Source: Todiramphus chloris collaris
Lineage: Eukaryota > Chordata > Aves > Coraciiformes > Alcedinidae
Reading direction: 5' to 3'
Assembly (NCBI GenBank): GCA_025345505.1
Contig: JANVCC010000027.1
Span: 991,679 to 1,055,678, forward strand
Length of the DNA: 64,000 nt
This document shows, piece by piece, positions 58,049 to 64,000 of the stretch. The notes under the pieces were generated by a model. That model saw nothing but the letters and a program-made list of their open reading frames with translations. It had not been told where the DNA came from and made no database searches. The translations under genes were made by a program, and so were the position numbers. The first letter of the stretch is position 1, and the number at the start of each line of letters is the position of its first letter.

Positions 58049-58921
58049 TTGGGCAGAGGAAAGTTAGATCCACATACAGCTTCCTCTTTGTGGTATTTCT
58101 TCCCCTTCCTTTACTGTTTTTCTTTCCTCTACAAAGGAATCTTTCCTTCTTTTGGTTTAAATCAAGAAATTGTGGAAATAGGGACTGTAAGATAAAAGAT
58201 ATAAAAAGATAAAGAAATTGAGTTTCATTTACTCTTCTTTTTGTAATAATTTATATCTGTATTATTCCAATAACAAAGTGAGAAATGTACTATTTTCATT
58301 TTGGGTGTTAGTTTCCATGATGTTACTTGAAGAACAACAGAAGGGGATAGCAACATACTTCAGGATTTCTCCAGTTGTTTGGTTTGTTTTGGTTAGTTTT
58401 TGTGTGTGCAATGATTTCTAGGGTAAACAGTAATAAATTGCTTAATAAATATGGAAATATTAGGTTTTTACTGTTCACTAGAGACCAGTTTGTCTCCAAA
58501 GGTTGCATGTCTCATTTCTCAACAGCAATAAATTCTTGAATAGCTCTTGAATATCTGGCATTGTGCTTTAGTAGGCTGAGCGTGTAGAAGTTGGTTTGGT
58601 TTGTTTCCTTTGCCCAGGAAGAGTTACACTCAGATTTACTGGTAAATTTCCTTAATGCTGTGTTAATCTACTGTATTTTGAAACAAGGACTTTGTGTAAT
58701 AAGATGTTTTTACAGTTATATCTGCAGACGTGGGGTTTTTTTGTGGTTAAAATCTGTGAGTTTTTGACGGTTAGGAGTAAGTCCATTTGTTGTAGGTCTA
58801 CAGCTGTTTCCCCTGGTGAGGTCCTGCAAGGTGCTGAGCGTGTCCCCTTCAGAAGCCAGCCCCATGTCTCAAAATGTGGCACTTCTGAATGCTGTGTGAG
58901 TGTGACACATTCTTTGTTTAC

Positions 58922-58945
58922 ACTAAGCATTAGTAAATGCTTAGT
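58922..58945. repeat. Perfect 10-bp inverted repeat, 4-nt loop
   Basis: Left arm actaagcatt (58922-58931), loop agta, right arm aatgcttagt (58936-58945). It can form a hairpin in DNA or RNA. The stem is too short for a miRNA precursor. Confidence 0.9.
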
Positions 58946-61900
58946 AAAAGGAGGGAAACAGGAAGAGATGCAGTAAGCGAAGCCCGGATATTGCATTTAG
59001 ATAAATCGATGTCATATTTTAGGGCAGATATTGACCGTATTCATTACAGTTCACTGATCTTGTTCCTCGATCCTCTAATCTGTGCTAATTGACGGAGATA
59101 TATTTCCTGTTAGTTAACTCAGAAGGCATTTGTCATGGCCGAGCTCGTGGTGACGTACATGGCAGTCAGTAGGAATAGCAGCTTAATGGCTTCCACTTTG
59201 ATAACGCTGTTATTTTGCAGCGCTACTTAAGAGCACTTTGGTTCCTATCAAAAAACAATTTAGCAGATTTATTAGTTTGAAGAGGGATGTTAAATAATTA
59301 TGTAAAACTGTTCAGTACAAATCACTGGGAGGCTGTGTAGAATTCTCTCCTAGCGCTGAGAGCAACGTGAAGAATCACACATTGTTTTGAACAAGTGTTA
59401 AAATTCCCAGAAAATTCTGTGAATCTTTGGGTGAAGTAGTAAAAATATCTCCTATCTGTTAATCTTGTTCCCTCACTTAGCCTGCTGTAGCAAACTGTTG
59501 AAGGTTATGTAAGAACAGGGAAACTTTCCTTAAAAAAACTAGAACTTTCAGTGAATATACTGAAGACCAGAGCCTGACTACTGAGTCGGCTTTTCCATTC
59601 AGGTTTGACACTCTGCACTTTCTCTTCTTGTCATTTATTGACTCCAGGGAGGAAAAAAAGAACCAACATAGAGAAGGCAGCATCACCTCCTCTTGCTACT
59701 GTGTTGCTTCACAGGATCCAGCCTGTTTCTGGGCAGTTTGGTGTAGTTTCTGGTTACTCCTGAGCCAGCTTTGCAAATGAAAGGCTTTTGATAACTGCCG
59801 GTGTAAACCACGGGGGCAGAGAGCTAAACTGCAGAGAAGTCGCTGCCTTTTGACAGACCAGAGGTTTCTAATCACAACAGAACTGTGTTTTTTCTGGAAA
59901 ACTGGATTTATTTGTACTCTAATACTTGTAAAATGTCCAGTGGACTAGAAACCACCACTGTATTTCCACTGGCCTGAGCCACATGATTCCAGAAAAGAGC
60001 CAAAGACGCGGGGACTTGCGCGCACATAGAATGCAGCAGCTTACAGTCACGTTTTCCTCATGGGCATTTGGAGCTAAGATGAGCTGAGATTATCCCCAAA
60101 TCTCATTTTCCCTCGTCTCGGTCAATGTCAAGGGGCCTTCTAAAAGGATTAGAGGGACTTGGGTCTGTCTGTGGTGCCGAGTCACGAGAGGGCTGGAGGC
60201 GGCTGCCGTGCCTGGCGCAGCCCACGCTCTCCCTGTCCGTCCGAGCTTTTCTTTAGCTCAGGTCATGTGCTGTCAGCAGGATGGAGTTTTGTCGGCTGAC
60301 TTGTGTGTCAGCCAGACTCCTCCTTTCACTACGAAGAGCAATTTCAGTAATTTATTGAAAAAGAAGCTGAAGTTTTCTCCCAGAGGAAGCCCTACCTGTT
60401 TAAGTACCAGTGAAGCAATCCAGATCAAGTACACAGGAAAATCTTCACCCAGCAAAGGTTACAGCAGCTGACGGGGCCCTATTTTTGTGTGCCCACCATT
60501 TAGGTACAAACTGCATGTTTCAGCAGCTTTAAAATTTCTAGCTGTTTTCTAGAAATGAGCTCAAGATTTATCATAGAGAAAATGTAGCACTAAATAGACT
60601 GGGCTGCTGCATGACCTAGGAATGCATTAAAATCCAATAGGTTTTAAAAGTTCCAAATATTGCACTCTTATGCTTCTGCTTCACTGCATTTCTTGAGGAA
60701 TTCAGCATGAACAGTAGCCTCAAAGAATATGAGAAGTTAGTATTTCTGCTGCAGGCACGTTTTATTAGGCTTTGCTTGTCATGCCATTAGCAGATTAATA
60801 GCTGTGTATTTTAAGAACAGTAAAATACACCTCTCTGTACAGTGCAAGATAACGTGAGAAATTAGAAACAGTGGATTCTCTGTCTTCCTTCCGAGCTCTA
60901 GGTAGCTGTAGCCCGTGACCTCATTTTTTGGTCCATGGCTATAAAAATACCCCATCCTTTAAACGCAGAGGTTACCTTGAATAACCCATCCCTACACAGA
61001 GTTACATTGCTCGCTTTCCAAATCATACAAATTACTCTGAAGTGAAAACCGCAATGGAAACAGTCCAAAATCACATTCTTGGCTCAGCTCATCATACCCT
61101 ATGTTATTTGCCAGTTCCCTTTTCCTTGAGCTTTTGGGGTAGCCTATAAAAGTATTTCTGTGTACCACACAGAACACTCAAGCCGATGTTGTGTTCTTCA
61201 CGTTCGTTATTTGCTGCTCTCAAGACGTTGTCAAGAAGGAGCAAATTAACGTAAAGCAAATAGCCCATCTCTAGCTCAACCTTATTTATTACGTTAAAGA
61301 GATGACTGGGTTTGTTGTGTTCACGTGCTCCTTGTAGTTAGTCTTACAATTCAACACTTGGAAAAGAAACATCGGAATCAAAAGATGGCAGGCATCTTTG
61401 TGACATGCCAGAAGGTGTCTTCTGGTTGCTCAGAGCTTCAACCAATCGCTCACAAATTTCTGGGTTGTTATAGTGCCTTTGAGGGGGTGTTTCTTGGAAT
61501 GGCATTCCAATACAAGACAACCGATACTTAATCAGGAGATTTATCTGATCAGAATATAAACATCTGATCTGCATTAGGTACGTGTCAGGAGGAAAAGGAA
61601 AGGTAACCCAAAACATCTCTGTTTGTGTAGCAGTGGAGGGTGGGAATTCTGCATCATACATACCAGAGTTTACATTCTTCTGTACAGTGCCCCGTTAAAG
61701 AAAAGTTACTGCTCCGTGACAGCTTGGTTATGAGCGTCTAGTCTTAACACCCACTATGTAATAGATGAAGGGCAAGGTGGAGAAAAATTACTCTATAAAC
61801 AGGAGAGGTAGGGAGTTTTTTTTTTTTAAATGCTCAAATATCAAGGAGAAATTTTCTGGTGTGTTGAAATGAGAGGGGTGAGAAGGATCCACGCTGCTTA

Positions 61901-61947
61901 AGACATTTAGAAGCAGCTAAGGATCAGATTATGATATCCTTCTGTAG

Positions 61948-62025
61948 CTGGCATGTCCCATGAGTCCTCACACAAATCTATTGAAAGCCAGTTGGATTAG
62001 GAAAAGAGGATGTTATTCTGCAAAG
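61948..62025 (+). other. Candidate 78-nt phase-0 open exon (unverified)
   Basis: The acceptor 'tgatatccttctgtag' ends at 61947 and the donor CAAAG|GTAAAT follows 62025. The frame is open as exactly 26 codons (LACPMSPHTNLLKASW, then IRKRGCYSAK). Keeping the frame and good boundaries are positive, but the length is too short to exclude chance. Confidence 0.15.
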
Positions 62026-62254
62026 GTAAATGTATCATAATCTCACTATTAAATGGTAAATCCTCTGAAGGATTTCTCCTGGAGTACTTTGGAACAGATA
62101 TGTTATTACTATTGTTAACCATAACAGGCTGTAGCGGGGCTGAGTTCGACAGACAGCTGCTTCCCCCTGCAGAGGCAGGCGATACCGTTCCGCAGCCTGA
62201 GCAATGAAGCGGTTCCATGCTCGGTCCTGGTGTGTGATTGCCTCTTTATTCCTG

Positions 62255-62305
62255 GGAAGGACAGATTAATTAATTGGTGCTTTGGAAGAACAGATTAATC
62301 GGTGG
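62255..62305. repeat. Imperfect two-copy tandem repeat
   Basis: 'ggaaggacagattaat' (62255 on) and 'ggaagaacagattaat' (62284 on) start two adjacent units of about 29 and 22 bases. The second has lost several bases. A local duplication next to a CR1. Confidence 0.65.
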
Positions 62306-62437
62306 TTTCAGTGTTCGGTGTATCAGTTTGCAGTGCAGTCTGTTCTGAGCCTACCCTTGCTGCAGACTAAGCCACTTCTGGAGTGGGCTCAGAGTACACC
62401 AGCAAATACTGCCTTGGGTTCTGGACTCCTTGGACAA

Positions 62438-62615
62438 TCAGACGCTGGAACAGGCTGCCCAGAGAGGTGGTCGAGTCACTGTCCCTGGATTTGTTTAAGG
62501 GTTGTTTAGATGGGCATGGTTTAGGGGTGGACTTTGTAGAGTGGGACTAATGGTTGGACTTGATGATCCCAAGGGTCTTTTCCAACCTGAATGATTCTGT
62601 GATTCTATTCTGTGA
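62438..62615 (+). mobile_element. CR1 LINE 3' fragment, sense
   Basis: Begins 'gacgctggaacaggctgccc' and runs through 'ttggacttgatgatcccaag', 'ggtcttttccaacctgaatg' and 'attctgtgattctattctgt', showing two terminal octamer-like repeats. Its tail pairs with the copy at 10336-10675 as a second subfamily. Inactive and 5'-truncated. Confidence 0.94.
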
Positions 62616-64000
62616 CTTACTGCAGCCTTCAGGTGTCAACCACTTGTGCCATAAACATTTGAAAATGTCTGTTCTTCACAGTGTCTTCATCTCGTGTGGA
62701 TATGGTTATTCGTGCATGTGCAAAAATCATTTGCTATTAAACTATTAATTAGAAGGTTTCGTATATTTGGTCTGGAAGCAAGAAAAAAAAGAACCTGTAT
62801 GAAGTGAATGACCAGTTACACGTCTTAAATAAGAAGTAGGAAAGAGTCCAAGGGAGTATTTCACAAATTGTTTGGGTAAAATGTGTTCGTGTCCAGCCCT
62901 TTCCCAGAGCCCAGGGAAGTTGACGAGAGTCTGGGGCTTTGGCTCAGGCACTTCAATTGTCCATTCTACAATTACAATAACAAACACAACAGAAGCCGGC
63001 GTGCAAACAGCTGGTAATTGGAAAAAGGGCTAAAGTTGTCAGCAAATGTCTTTGTCAGCACTGATTTGACCAGTTGTACACATTACCTTAAATGACATTT
63101 CTTCCCTTCCAAGAGAAATTGTAGGGTCTACGTCCAACTAGTTTCCTCGGTGGCTGTCACGCCGTGGGCACAGCGTTCCGTGGTGCGTATCCATTGCCTG
63201 TTAAATACCCTCCGGCACTTGCTGTTTGTTATCCAGTATAAATAGGCTGTTTTCCAATTACTTTATCAAAAAACATTTCTGGTAGCACAGTAGACATTTG
63301 TGACAAGTGGAGTTTGGCAGCTCTGCCCAGCTTAAGGTTTGCCTCTTGATGATAGGAGATGCTAAGTATTCTCTCTTGGCAGGAGAACGCTGACACTTTT
63401 AAAAGCAAAAGATATCTTCATCCAAGCTGTGGTTGGCTGGGGATTTTTCTCTTAGGTTAAGCACTCTTTGTGTTAGGCACCCTAGTGCACATCTCCCTAA
63501 GACAGCCCAGGCTCCTGCGAAGCTCACAGAGGAGCTTATTGAATTCCCGTGTGCTTTTATATCCTGTTTGCAGGTTCAAATATCTCCTCTGAATTTATTT
63601 TCAAAGGTTCATCTGCCTGAGAACTGTGCTGAACCCCCCGGCTGCAGCAGTGCTCTCCACAGACACCTCCTTCACCGGTGCCACTGAGGTGCTGCTGTTC
63701 TCAGGCTTTCTCAGGTTTCCCTTTGAAGGCAGCAAGAGCCTTAAACTCTTAAATGCAGTGGCTCATGGTGTTCTCTCTCCCACCCCCCTCTTGCTTTGCG
63801 AATGTGGATGAAAAACACAAACGAGTTATCTGTCAGCGTTTGTAAGCTGAGCTGTGATGATGTCAAGATGTGATTCTTTTTCTGGTCGGAGGTTGTACAT
63901 TCATTCTTCTTTACTTTTTGTGGTCCACAGGCTCCGATAGCAAATGCTCATGGATGACCTGTTTGTCACCTGTTGGGTTCTGTGGTTTGTTGTTTCTCTT
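62616..64000. other. Unique DNA to window end, nothing recognised
   Basis: No repeat or supported exon. An acceptor-like 'ggatttttctcttag' ends at 63457 and is followed at once by GTTAAG. Short open frames at 63433-63811 have no support. Confidence 0.45.

Larger units (their letters stand above)
58049..62437. other. Unique DNA, possibly conserved non-coding
   Basis: No repeat family was recognised. It includes a perfect 10-bp inverted repeat (58922-58945), a motif-rich non-repetitive stretch (59030-59340), the candidate exon 61948-62025 and a local duplication at 62255-62305. Confidence 0.45.

Noticed and set aside
1..64000. CRISPR array, bacterial operon, phage or endogenous retrovirus
   Set aside because: No regularly spaced direct repeats, no prokaryotic-type dense coding, and no LTR pairs or retroviral gene remnants recognised.

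Overview
This window looks like vertebrate, almost certainly avian, genomic DNA. The evidence is a set of about a dozen short, 5'-truncated CR1 LINE fragments on both strands. Their 3' ends carry the typical bird form (a 'ccttccaacc' core followed by 'attctgtgattctg' copies and no poly-A tail), and I see no mammalian-type SINEs or L1. There are no operons, bacterial-style genes, CRISPR arrays, tRNA or rRNA genes, or full-length retroelements. Most of the 64 kb is intron-like or intergenic single-copy DNA, and most long reading frames in it are chance.

Layout. 1-9.1 kb is unique sequence with one possible short open exon (6432-6533). 9.1-10.7 kb holds two sense CR1 tails. 10.7-21.9 kb is unique, with a well-formed but non-coding splice-bounded segment at 14157-14317. 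A reverse CR1 lies at 21937-22190, followed by a splice-bounded open segment at 22375-22588. 22.6-39 kb is unique DNA with several isolated splice-like pairs and a long reverse-strand frame at 32238-32798. 39-40.5 kb holds a C-run, a G-poor tract, a reverse CR1 and a small GC/CpG-rich patch. 41.1-47 kb is the most gene-like part: on the minus strand, a terminal-exon-like frame with AATAAA and a GT-rich downstream element (41181-41542) and a 186-nt open exon-like segment (42949-43134). 49-51.5 kb and 53.8-58 kb are CR1-rich. 58-64 kb is unique except for one CR1 at 62.4 kb.

How it works together. The strongest hypothesis is the 3' end of an unrecognised minus-strand gene ending near 41.15 kb. 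A chain 46827-46765, 43134-42949, 41813-41766, 41542-41181 keeps one reading frame across all its joins. I could not match the predicted protein to any family I know, and each piece could have arisen by chance. I found no exotic undescribed system that I can defend. The candidates are ranked in the findings with decisive tests.
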